DNA from: Halobacillus mangrovi
GTDB taxonomy: Bacteria; Bacillota; Bacilli; Bacillales; Halobacillaceae
DNA: 64,000 nucleotides
Direction: 5' to 3'
NCBI RefSeq assembly: GCF_002097535.1
Contig: NZ_CP020772.1
Location: 4,078,698 to 4,142,697 of the forward strand
Every line of letters begins with the position of its first letter. Position 1 is the first letter of the stretch. Shown one piece after another: positions 44,456-52,439 of the stretch. The translations under genes and the position numbers were made by a program. The notes beneath the pieces were generated by a model. That model was not told the DNA's origin. It ran no database searches and saw only the letters and a list, made by a program, of their open reading frames with translations.

Positions 44456-45169
44456 TTATCTTTTTCCTAAAGAAAAACCTTCAAAGAGACGCCCACCATA
44501 CGGGCGTAATACATCTTTAACTAAATTCATGACCAGTTCTTTTTCATCATTCCTGAAATAACAATCAAACGTATAAAACAACCGCTCCGCAAACTTCTTA
44601 TCAAACTGCCTCAAAGCCCGTGCCCACCATTTGGATGAGCCGACCCACTGATTGTTTGTCCTTAATATAAACTCCGCTGTCAATTCTGCAAGAGTCTGGG
44701 CAATAAACATTCCTTCTGCCCGATCTTCACAGCCTATAAAATCATCAAGAGTGTCCGTTAAAAAATACCTTTTTGAACGAATGTCTTCTTCTGTCCAGGG
44801 CGCAGGCCCTTGTTCTAAGATTTGGGCTGCTTCCTGCTTCAACACCTTCACTCGTACATCCTTTTTAATAATGATCCCTTCTGCGACCATACGGGGCAGG
44901 GAAGGCCGGGCTCGTTCTATATCACTTTTGTAGAACTCTTTATAAGAGGTGAAATTGTGGGCAAAAACTTCTATAGGCCAACCGTATTCATACAAAGATT
45001 CTCGATAGGAAGAGGGAAGCCTTTCATCAAACACGACAATATCCAAATCAGATGTTTCCGTTCCTTCCCCTCGGACGACACTTCCTGCCAGCAGTGCTGC
45101 CTGGCATTCTGGGAAGTGATTGTTCACGAATTTCCTGGCAGCCTCTTTTCCCTTAAGTTTCTCTGTCAT
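44456..45169 (-). CDS. Nucleotidyltransferase domain protein
   Basis: 237 aa. The minimal nucleotidyltransferase site is complete: LLAGSVVRGEGTETSDLDIV with Gly29-Ser30 and aspartates 41 and 43. The C-terminal ~130 residues are helical with several Trp and resemble aminoglycoside-nucleotidyltransferase-like helical domains. It likely transfers an NMP to a small molecule or protein. The ATG overlaps the NUDIX stop (ATGA), and the next gene is 12 bp away. Confidence 0.82.
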   Translation of the reverse strand: MTEKLKGKEAARKFVNNHFPECQAALLAGSVVRGEGTETSDLDIVVFDERLPSSYRESLYEYGWPIEVFAHNFTSYKEFYKSDIERARPSLPRMVAEGIIIKKDVRVKVLKQEAAQILEQGPAPWTEEDIRSKRYFLTDTLDDFIGCEDRAEGMFIAQTLAELTAEFILRTNNQWVGSSKWWARALRQFDKKFAERLFYTFDCYFRNDEKELVMNLVKDVLRPYGGRLFEGFSLGKR

Positions 45170-45615
45170 CTGTTTACACCCACTCTATCCAGGATTTGTT
45201 TGGCTCTTTCATCTAGCTTCATAGGCAGATCTTGCATGGGAAAATACTGTAGAGACAAACTCTCCCCGTCAACCATCTTCAGTTTACCGTTGCATTGTGT
45301 GACGATAAATACGGCAATTACATTGTAGACTTCATCACCATTTGGATACTTAAAATAGAAATTTTCACCGGATAATGTCTCGATATGTTCAAAGTAGTCA
45401 GCAGTGAGTCCTGTCTCCTCAAAAAGCTCTCGTCTTGCTGTCTCTACGAAACTCTCCCCAGGTTCCATCGCTCCTCCTGGCAATCCCCATTCATTAGTGT
45501 CTGAGCGTAATTGCAGGAGCACACGGTTCTGCTTGTCTTGTACAATAACGGTCGATCCAACAATAATAAAAGGTCTTGTCCCTATCAAGCTTCTAACTTC
45601 CTTCACATACTCCAC
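45166..45615 (-). CDS. NUDIX hydrolase
   Basis: 149 aa pyrophosphohydrolase. The Nudix box is exact: Gly48-x5-Glu54-x7-Arg62-Glu63-Leu-x-Glu66-Glu67-x-Gly69 within PGGAMEPGESFVETARREL. Such enzymes cleave nucleoside diphosphates linked to other groups. The GTG start has an AGAGGTG site seven bases upstream. It is the first gene of the operon with the nucleotidyltransferase and P-loop kinase; together they suggest nucleotide or small-molecule modification, but no pathway is evident. Confidence 0.92.
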   Translation of the reverse strand: MEYVKEVRSLIGTRPFIIVGSTVIVQDKQNRVLLQLRSDTNEWGLPGGAMEPGESFVETARRELFEETGLTADYFEHIETLSGENFYFKYPNGDEVYNVIAVFIVTQCNGKLKMVDGESLSLQYFPMQDLPMKLDERAKQILDRVGVNR

Positions 45616-45691
45616 TGTAAAACACCTCTTTTAAAGTTACTAAACCTTTCTTTTGATGGGGTGGAAATATAAAACTCACGGATAAGTGTTA

Positions 45692-45817
45692 GGGTTGGCT
45701 GGAAAACAACTCGCTTTCCTGCGGGGGAACTGGAAAGCCTCCTCAGTCGCTTTGCTCCTTGTGGGGTCTCTCCTAGCTCCTTCTCCCGCGGGAGTCTCGC
45801 TGTTTTCCAACCAACCC
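45692..45817 (+). repeat. Hairpin repeat unit C1
   Basis: Core GCCTCCTCAGTCGCTTTGCT and TGTGGGGTCTCTCC, with CTCCCGCGGGAGTCTCG. Outer arms 45692-45707 and 45802-45817 pair at 15 of 16 positions (GGGTTGGCTGGAAAAC type). Confidence 0.82.
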
Positions 45818-46029
45818 ATCTGTGATGTGGCCTCACTCACCCAACTCTTCTAGGAGACATGGATAGAGAAAAGAATAAGAGGTCAATTGTTCAGGTTAGT
45901 AGTTACTGGACTCACTTATCGTAAAACGCTAGGGTTATATCGGCATTTTGAAGAATTTAAGTGGTGGATAGCTTTTCTTTCGCCAATAACCTCTTCATTT
46001 TTGTGTTTCCGTTTTTCACAGAGAGCGGA

Positions 46030-46151
46030 AGGAGGTCCGGGAAATGGCGAGACTTCTGTGGGATGAGCATGACAGGTGAGACCCCGGAGAGCGACAGCTC
46101 GAGGAGGCTCAGCGCATGTCCACGGAAAGCGAGCCATTTCCCGGACCTCCT
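46030..46151 (-). repeat. Hairpin repeat unit C2 (inverted partner of C1)
   Basis: Opposite orientation to C1. Outer arms 46030-46047 and 46134-46151 form a perfect 18-bp inverted repeat, AGGAGGTCCGGGAAATGG, unlike the arms of all other units. The region 45616-46400 has no credible gene; the remainder is AT-rich DNA between divergent genes. Confidence 0.84.
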
Positions 46152-46400
46152 GCATCTATCTATGGCAACGGAAAACTTCTAACCTCGAATTCAAGTCTTC
46201 CACTCCCCCCCCTTATGAACAATACATATGAAACAACATTTTTACTCTGAAAATCTATGAAGCTTAATTTTATCATAACTGGAAAATTATCACTTAATAA
46301 AAGGTGAGAAGTGTGTTGCTTTTGAGATGCTTTCAATTGAAGATTATCCTTTGCCCAATTACACTTGCTATAAAGTCTTCTTAGAAAGGAAGGTAGATGT

Positions 46401-47123
46401 ATGGGACAAGCAATTGCAGGAAAAGTTGCCTATATTACAGGATCCGGTCGTGGAATCGGACGCGCAACAGCTCTGGAACTCGCGAAAGAGGGCGTTCATG
46501 TGGGGCTGGTTGCTCGAACGGAAAGCCAGCTTAAAGAAGTAGCAGAAGAAGCGAAAAAGTATGGGGTACAAACGAGTGTGGCTACCGCAGACATTGCTAA
46601 CATGGATGAGGTCGAACGTGCCATAGACTTGTTGAAAAATGAAATTGGCCCTGCTGACATTTTAATCAATAATGCCGCAGTAGGAAGCTATGGTTCACTG
46701 CTTGAAGCAGATCCAGATGAATGGAAAAAAACGATAGAAGTTAACGTCTTTGGCACCTATCATGTAACCCGCGCTGTCTTGCCTCAACTCATCGAGAAGA
46801 ACAAAGGGGATATTATCAATATCTCTTCCAGTAGTGGGTTGAAGGGCACAGCAGGTTCAACGGCATACAGTGCTTCCAAATTTGCCGTTCAAGGGATGTC
46901 AGAAGCCCTTATGCAAGAATTAAGAAGGAATAATATCAGAGTGCAAACACTAAACCCAAGCCGAGTAGCGACGGATATGGGCTTCGGAGATCAATTGAGT
47001 GAAGCCGATAAAGAAAAATTCATGCAGCCAGAAGATCTAGCTGAATATATGGTAGCCCAACTGAAACTGCATCAGCGCATCTTCATTAAGCAATCTCTTC
47101 AGTGGGCGACTAACCCGTTTTAA
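46401..47123 (+). CDS. Short-chain dehydrogenase (3-ketoacyl-ACP reductase-like)
   Basis: 240 aa Rossmann-fold oxidoreductase. Cofactor motif TGSGRGIG (13-20), NNAAVGSYG, catalytic Ser in NISSSSGLKG, and Tyr156-x3-Lys160 in AYSASKFAVQG. Similar to Bacillus YkvO/FabG-like proteins annotated as 3-ketoacyl-ACP reductase; no fatty-acid genes are near, so the real substrate is uncertain. AAGGAAGG site before the ATG. Single gene. Confidence 0.9.
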   Translation: MGQAIAGKVAYITGSGRGIGRATALELAKEGVHVGLVARTESQLKEVAEEAKKYGVQTSVATADIANMDEVERAIDLLKNEIGPADILINNAAVGSYGSLLEADPDEWKKTIEVNVFGTYHVTRAVLPQLIEKNKGDIINISSSSGLKGTAGSTAYSASKFAVQGMSEALMQELRRNNIRVQTLNPSRVATDMGFGDQLSEADKEKFMQPEDLAEYMVAQLKLHQRIFIKQSLQWATNPF

Positions 47124-47160
47124 AGGAATGAAGCTGGAACAAAAGCATTCGATCTAATGG

Positions 47161-47203
47161 AAAAGCCGAACAATGTGTGGATACATTCGTTCGGCTTTTC
47201 CTT
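47161..47203. terminator. Bidirectional terminator
   Basis: AAAAGCCGAAC/GTTCGGCTTTT with an inner ATGT/ACAT pair. Confidence 0.88.
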
Positions 47204-47225
47204 TGTTCAGTAAGTACCGCTTCTT

Positions 47226-48473
47226 TTATTCTACTACTTGGCTATTTAAGGATGGGTGTAAATAAATGAACGTAGCTACAGTAGAGATCACACCACCTAA
47301 TATAATAGGGAACCCCGTACTCACGTGTTCTCCTAGTACACCGGCTAGAAAAGCAGCGACGGGCATGGACACCCATGTTATAAACCGGCTTGTTGCTTGC
47401 ACACGGCCCAAAAGCCTGTCGGGTGTGAGAACCTGCCGAATCGTTACGATACATGGACTCATGATTGCTGCTGAAATTGTCCCCACTAGATTCATTATGG
47501 CTAAACTAATAAACGTCTGGCTAATCCCGAATAAAATAATAGAAATGCCTCCTATGAACCCAGCAGTAAATAAAATTGTCCGATAGGTGAAAGTCTCTTT
47601 TAATAGATTCGTGACCAGCGAACCGACCACTGCCCCTCCCCCACCAATCGAAAGCAGCCAGCCAATTTGAGCGGCACTTAGTTCCACTGATAACTTTAGA
47701 TGGACAATCATCATTGTTAAAAACAAAGTTGTACCAAATACAGAGAAAAACATAGCAAGATTCGTGTATAAGATAGGCTTTTGATTTTTTACAAACACAA
47801 ATCCCTCTTTAATTTCAGCCCCCCATGTTTTAGGATCCTCACCGTGGCCTACTTCAGCAAGTTTTAGACTCAAGACAGTTAGAAAACCAACGAAAAAACT
47901 GACACTATTCAAAAGAAGCGCCCACCCTGGATGGAAGAAACTCACCAGGATCCCTCCTAACCCTGGGCCTATAAATACAGCCATATTAAAGATTCCTGTA
48001 TTCACAGAATTTGCTAATTGTAGGTCCTTCTTTTGAACCAGCCGAGGAATCGAGGCAAATTGAGAGGTGTTATAAATTTGAGTAAGCACTCCTATCACAA
48101 GAGACCCCACATACACTTCCCACATCCATAGAGACCCGTTCATATGTAAAGCCCCCATTGCCCCAATAATAAGACCTCTAAGTAAATCACAGACTAATAA
48201 AAGTGATTTTCTATTAAAACGATCGGCAATGACTCCCGCAATGGGCTGGATTAGAACAGGCAGGCGTTCTAAAGCAGCGACAATCCCCATGCTCAACGGC
48301 GACTCTGTAATAGCTAAGACAATTAAGGGTAATGCAATCATGTAGATTTGATCCCCGAAGAAGGACACCAGGTTTCCCCCAATAAACCTGAAAACCTGGC
48401 TATTCTTTTTAAACTCCGGAGCTTTCTGTACGGTCTCGAACTTTTCCTCAAGCTGATTCATTGATTTAGTCAT
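47226..48473 (-). CDS. MFS transporter (multidrug/macrolide efflux type)
   Basis: About 415 aa with 12 transmembrane helices. The loop-2/3 motif is GVIADRFNRKSLLLVCDLLRG and the loop-10 region is IRQVLTPDRLLGRVQATSRFI, as in the MFS_3/MefA-like exporters. The ATG at 48473 overlaps the stop of the ArsR-like gene (ATGACTAA); an upstream ATG at 48488 lies within that gene. It is coupled to the regulator, so it is probably induced by a substrate of the pump, which is unknown. Confidence 0.88.
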   Translation of the reverse strand: MTKSMNQLEEKFETVQKAPEFKKNSQVFRFIGGNLVSFFGDQIYMIALPLIVLAITESPLSMGIVAALERLPVLIQPIAGVIADRFNRKSLLLVCDLLRGLIIGAMGALHMNGSLWMWEVYVGSLVIGVLTQIYNTSQFASIPRLVQKKDLQLANSVNTGIFNMAVFIGPGLGGILVSFFHPGWALLLNSVSFFVGFLTVLSLKLAEVGHGEDPKTWGAEIKEGFVFVKNQKPILYTNLAMFFSVFGTTLFLTMMIVHLKLSVELSAAQIGWLLSIGGGGAVVGSLVTNLLKETFTYRTILFTAGFIGGISIILFGISQTFISLAIMNLVGTISAAIMSPCIVTIRQVLTPDRLLGRVQATSRFITWVSMPVAAFLAGVLGEHVSTGFPIILGGVISTVATFIYLHPSLNSQVVE

Positions 48474-49512
48474 TCTCCAAAAATACATTTAGTTCTTTTG
48501 GCAAAGTGGTGAGAGCTTGAACATTTAATTCGTAACGTGATGATGGTGCGGCTACCAGCCTGGCTAATTTCAATAATTTTAAATGGTGATGGACGGTTGT
48601 TTTTCCCATCTCTAATTTTTCCGTCAGCTCCTGTAAGGTCATGCTTTTCTCGTTTAATAGTTTTAGGATGCGAAGCCGGGTTTCGTCTCCCAAAGCTTTA
48701 TATTTTTGCACGAGCATTTGATTAGGAACATAAGGGTCGTTAGGTTGAATACTTTCATTTGCGACGGGATAATAAAATACCTTCGCTCCTTCGATATCCG
48801 CTTCAACGTTCCAGGGTCTGTAGATATACTGTGGGATCAGCATCACCTTATAAACGCTAGGTTCTGGTCGATATGTTATTCCGTTTGTTGCCCATTCGAC
48901 AAAAGCTTCAGCCTCAAGCTTTTCTTCCATCGCTTTTTTTGACTCTACATCTCTTGCTAGTAGACGTGACATTTCTTCCTGGTTTGGTTGAATAACCGTT
49001 CCCAGCCACCCTTCCATCACTTCAACCAAGTGATTCTTCAATTTTCCTACGTCTGTATCGCAGATGAACGAAATATATTCAGGAAAAAAAGCATTTTCAT
49101 TGGTTAGCTTTTGTAATTCTCTCACCGCCTCTATAGAACCTTGTGCAGCCTGTCTTCTTTTATGTTGGTAGCTTTCACCAAAATAAGGGATGGAGATGAA
49201 TCTTAAATCGTTTGAGGGAAGATCTTTGATGTAGGAACGGAACTCCTTCATTGTTTGGAAGTCTTTTTGATGGAGCAGCTGAAGCAATGTTTTCCACGTA
49301 TTTTTCTCTCGGACATATTGAACTTCAGCTTCTAATGATGGGCTCAAGGAATTTCTAATTTCCTCCCAATTTTCTTTTGGATACTCAAGCGTTTGAATTA
49401 AGGCATCATTCGTGATCGCAGCAAGTCCTAAGGCTGCCTCCCATAATAAGGATTGTTTCAATTCTATGCGGTACGTTTCTCTTCCCTTTGTACTCGTAGA
49501 AAATAATTCCAT
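48466..49512 (-). CDS. ArsR-type winged-helix regulator with a large N-terminal domain
   Basis: 348 aa. The helix-turn-helix is at the C-terminus (KALGDETRLRILKLLNEKSM, LEMGKTTVHHHLKLLKLARL), in the style of ArsR. The ~250-residue N-terminal part is helical and has no metal-binding cysteines, so it is probably a ligand-sensing domain. ATG at 49512 follows GAGGTG; an ATG at 49530 has no ribosome site. It overlaps the MFS gene and most likely controls it. The family of long ArsR-like regulators is common in Bacillaceae but poorly characterised. Confidence 0.82.
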   Translation of the reverse strand: MELFSTSTKGRETYRIELKQSLLWEAALGLAAITNDALIQTLEYPKENWEEIRNSLSPSLEAEVQYVREKNTWKTLLQLLHQKDFQTMKEFRSYIKDLPSNDLRFISIPYFGESYQHKRRQAAQGSIEAVRELQKLTNENAFFPEYISFICDTDVGKLKNHLVEVMEGWLGTVIQPNQEEMSRLLARDVESKKAMEEKLEAEAFVEWATNGITYRPEPSVYKVMLIPQYIYRPWNVEADIEGAKVFYYPVANESIQPNDPYVPNQMLVQKYKALGDETRLRILKLLNEKSMTLQELTEKLEMGKTTVHHHLKLLKLARLVAAPSSRYELNVQALTTLPKELNVFLEND

Positions 49513-49586
49513 TATTATCACCTCACTCATATTCTAAACTTATAGAATTTATTATTCAATTTATTTCGTATGACTACTCAAAAAAA

Positions 49587-49609
49587 CACTCCCACTGCAG
49601 AAGGGAGTG
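49587..49609 (-). terminator. Terminator of the GNAT gene
   Basis: Stem CACTCCC/GGGAGTG next to an A7 run (T run on the minus strand). Confidence 0.82.
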
Positions 49610-50020
49610 CTAGTTTTGATATAGAGTGCACTGATACCTGGTCACACCTTTATACTTTTCACCAAGGCTTTTCACTTCAAATCCAAGTTTCTGATAAAAG
49701 CCTACTGCCTCATCATCCGTTTCAGCCGATAACTCTCTTAGCTTATATTGTTCAAGGATAAACTCAACCATGCTTTTACCGATCCTCTGTTTCCTATAAC
49801 CCGGCGAGACTGCAATTTGTTGGATGACAGCATTGTAGTTAGTAGTGAACTTTATTCCCATGCACCCGGCAAGCATTCCCTCCTTTTCGTATAGAAATAG
49901 GGATTGTTCTTCTGATTTAAGATACTGAAAGAGCGCTTGTTCTGCTTTACCTTCTGATGTCGCTAAGCAAAGGAGAGGCTTAATGGCTTGATAATCATCG
50001 GTTGAGGTGAACCTTCTCAT
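49610..50020 (-). CDS. GNAT family N-acetyltransferase
   Basis: 136 aa. The acetyl-CoA pyrophosphate loop is IAVSPGYRKQRIGKSMVEFI (Q/R-x-x-G-x-G/A variant), followed by ELSAETDDEAVGFYQKLGFEV. It transfers an acetyl group to an amine of unknown nature. ATG at 50020 is eight bases after AAGGAGG; GTG at 50026 is too close to it. Single gene. Confidence 0.88.
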   Translation of the reverse strand: MRRFTSTDDYQAIKPLLCLATSEGKAEQALFQYLKSEEQSLFLYEKEGMLAGCMGIKFTTNYNAVIQQIAVSPGYRKQRIGKSMVEFILEQYKLRELSAETDDEAVGFYQKLGFEVKSLGEKYKGVTRYQCTLYQN

Positions 50021-50131
50021 CCTCACTGCCTCCTTTTTAAAACAATCGTTTGATTAAGTGAGTGAATGGATAACCGCTTCAATAGAAAGATAAAAACTAT
50101 GTAAATGAAACCTTTTTCGCAGATTTCTAAA

Positions 50132-50887
50132 CTATCTTTCAGCCTGTATTAAGAACCTGTGCTGCCTTACTTCAAAATATCCTCTGTCTTTTATTATTTC
50201 ATTAATAGAGTAGAGTTCATCCTGGTAGTCTTCCAAGTTGAAATCAGGAACCTGCCACGGAATAGCTTTTAAGTAATAAACAAGGGCACCGATATCGAAA
50301 AAACGTTGAACAGGATAATCTTCACGGATCGTTACCACCTTGAACTCCTGAGCTTTCAATCCATTCATAGCTTCAGTCAGATTCCAATCTTTGTATTGAT
50401 TCTCTTTTGCATGAAGGGCTTCATTGATCTGCAGGCAATCAAGCCCGCCCACCTGTTGAGTCAAAAACGTCCCTCCTGGTTTTAAAACTCTTTTCACTTC
50501 TGAGGGATCAAACGACTCGTGCTTATTTACAATTAAATCGAACCTATTGTCTTCAAAAGGAAGTTTGTCATCTTCATTGATTTGTACTATCTTCACCCCT
50601 AAAGGCTCAAGACGATTTTTTGCAACCGGAAGATTGGGCTCGTAGCCTTCTGTTGCAGCTGTATAATCAGGCAAAGGACGCAATTGTGATAGGAACTCTC
50701 CGCCGCCCGTGCCCATATCAAGCATAGCTTCTGTATTTCTCATCAACCTTCGTACTTTACTCCCGTAAGACCATGATAAAGCTCCGCTTTGAATCCTGCC
50801 TGTTCCACTAACATAAGAAAAATCCCAACCACTGAATTCCTCGTCCATTTCCTTCAATTCTTCTAAAAATAGCTCATCCCTCTTCAT
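50132..50887 (-). CDS. Class I SAM-dependent methyltransferase
   Basis: 251 aa. The SAM-binding motif I is MLDMGTGGGEFLSQL near residue 58; acidic motif II, FDLIVNKHESFD, and post-motif VKRVLKPGGTFLTQQVG follow. The overall pattern fits small-molecule or rRNA-type methyltransferases of the UbiE/YodH group. GGAGGG site before the ATG. Single gene; substrate unknown. Confidence 0.88.
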   Translation of the reverse strand: MKRDELFLEELKEMDEEFSGWDFSYVSGTGRIQSGALSWSYGSKVRRLMRNTEAMLDMGTGGGEFLSQLRPLPDYTAATEGYEPNLPVAKNRLEPLGVKIVQINEDDKLPFEDNRFDLIVNKHESFDPSEVKRVLKPGGTFLTQQVGGLDCLQINEALHAKENQYKDWNLTEAMNGLKAQEFKVVTIREDYPVQRFFDIGALVYYLKAIPWQVPDFNLEDYQDELYSINEIIKDRGYFEVRQHRFLIQAER

Positions 50888-51035
50888 CTTTCGCCCTCCC
50901 TCTCCCTATTGCTTGTATTCATCATACCATTATTTTCTTACCCCCCATCTCTTTTCCTATACATCCGACTCCCATCCCGAATCACCTCTGCGATAATCAG
51001 TAAATAAGTCCCTTTCATTCCCAATTATGCATAAT

Positions 51036-51060
51036 GTTTATAAATTCGGGAACGAGGTAT
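51036..51060 (+). promoter_or_regulatory. Sigma-B-like promoter of the csbB-type operon
   Basis: GTTTAT (51036-51041), 13-base spacer, AGGTAT (51055-51060), close to the sigma-B consensus GTTTAA-N12-15-GGGTAT; 55 bp upstream of the glycosyltransferase start. The B. subtilis csbB gene is sigma-B controlled. Confidence 0.6.
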
Positions 51061-51115
51061 TAGTGAAAGACTTTGAATTTATTTATAAGTAAAACTTAAC
51101 TGGAGGTATACGGCC

Positions 51116-52069
51116 ATGAGAAGGTCATTAATATCCTTGATTTTGCCCTCTTTTAACGAAGAGGAAAACATACCATTAATTTATGAGAACCTGCATCACA
51201 TCATGGCATTGGTAAACTATGATTACGAATTAATCTTCATTGATGACGGAAGTGAAGACCAGACGCTTGAGTATATTCAGGATCTGGGAAGAAAACATCC
51301 ACATGTAAAATATGTTTCATTTACAAGGAACTTCGGAAAAGAGGCTGCTCTATTAGCGGGTCTCGAAAAATCTAATGGTGATGCAGTCATCATAATGGAT
51401 GCTGATTTGCAGCACCCGGCTTTTCTCATTCCTGAAATGATCCAGGGATATGAAGAAGGCTACGATCAAGTCATCGCAAAGCGGAACCGTAATGGGGAAT
51501 CCCCCTTACGAAAAACCCTCTCCACACTTTTTTACAAAGGAATTAATCAATTAGTTGATGTCACGCTTAAAAATGGGATCGGCGATTTCCGTTTGCTGAG
51601 CCGCCCTGTAGTGAATGATATATTAAAATTAAGTGAAGGAAACCGCTTTTCGAAAGGATTATTCGCGTGGGTTGGTTATGAGGAAAAAGTAATTAATTAC
51701 GAGAACGTCGCCCGCCAATCAGGTTCTTCGAAATGGTCGCTTTCTAAACTGCTGAACTACGCAATCGATGGGCTTGTATCATTTAATACAAGACCACTGC
51801 GTATATGCTTGTACACAGGGATGTTGATCTTATTAATGTCACTCGGGTACATCGCCTTCATATTCGTGCAGATTGTAAGAAACGGCATTGATGTGCCAGG
51901 CTATTTCAGTACGATATCTGCTATTCTCTTCCTCGGAGGAGTCCAGCTGCTCAGTCTAGGCGTCATTGGTGAATATATTGGAAGAATGTACAACGAAGTG
52001 AAGCGGCGTCCGCACTATTTAGTAAAGGAATCCAACATTCATGATTCAAAAAATAAAGTCTCTCAATAA
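51116..52069 (+). CDS. csbB: Polyprenyl-phosphate glycosyltransferase, CsbB-like (GT2)
   Basis: 317 aa. GT-A catalytic domain (LILPSFNEEENIPLIYENL, FIDDGSEDQT, IIMDADLQHP, RNRNGESPLRK) followed by two transmembrane helices around 235-255 and 270-290. This is the CsbB/DPM1-like type, which loads a sugar from a UDP donor onto undecaprenyl phosphate on the inner membrane face. AACTGGAGG-type site before the ATG. First gene of an operon with GtrA and YfhO, the three-component set known to glycosylate lipoteichoic acid in B. subtilis. Confidence 0.92.
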   Translation: MRRSLISLILPSFNEEENIPLIYENLHHIMALVNYDYELIFIDDGSEDQTLEYIQDLGRKHPHVKYVSFTRNFGKEAALLAGLEKSNGDAVIIMDADLQHPAFLIPEMIQGYEEGYDQVIAKRNRNGESPLRKTLSTLFYKGINQLVDVTLKNGIGDFRLLSRPVVNDILKLSEGNRFSKGLFAWVGYEEKVINYENVARQSGSSKWSLSKLLNYAIDGLVSFNTRPLRICLYTGMLILLMSLGYIAFIFVQIVRNGIDVPGYFSTISAILFLGGVQLLSLGVIGEYIGRMYNEVKRRPHYLVKESNIHDSKNKVSQ

Positions 52070-52427
52070 TGAGTTAACCCGGTTTATCCTGGTCGGAGGA
52101 ATCAATACACTCAATTACTATTTCATCTTTCTACTGCTTCACAACCTCCTCCGGGCTCATTATATGGTCGCTCACATTACCGGGTTTTTGGTCAGCTTTG
52201 TCATCTCGTTTTACTTGAATACGTATTTTACGTACAGGGTGAAGCCGACCTTAAAAAAATTTTTACAATTTCCATTGACGCAAGTGGTCAACCTCTCGAC
52301 CTCATCCTTTCTCGTCTATGCATTAGTCGAGTGGTTTGCCCTGAATAGTAACCTTGCACCAATCATCGCCGTATTCTTCACAGTACCCATCACATTCATT
52401 GTGACAAGTAAAATATTAAAGCAGTAA
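52041..52427 (+). CDS. GtrA/GtcA family membrane protein
   Basis: 128 aa with four transmembrane helices (FILVGGINTLNYYFIFLLLH; FLVSFVISFYLNTYFTY; two further). The GtrA family is thought to flip polyprenyl-phosphate sugars across the membrane. The start overlaps the glycosyltransferase gene by 29 bp, indicating tight coupling. It supplies the flippase step between CsbB-like and YfhO-like proteins. Confidence 0.9.
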   Translation: MIQKIKSLNNELTRFILVGGINTLNYYFIFLLLHNLLRAHYMVAHITGFLVSFVISFYLNTYFTYRVKPTLKKFLQFPLTQVVNLSTSSFLVYALVEWFALNSNLAPIIAVFFTVPITFIVTSKILKQ

Positions 52428-52439
52428 TGGTGGTAGCCT

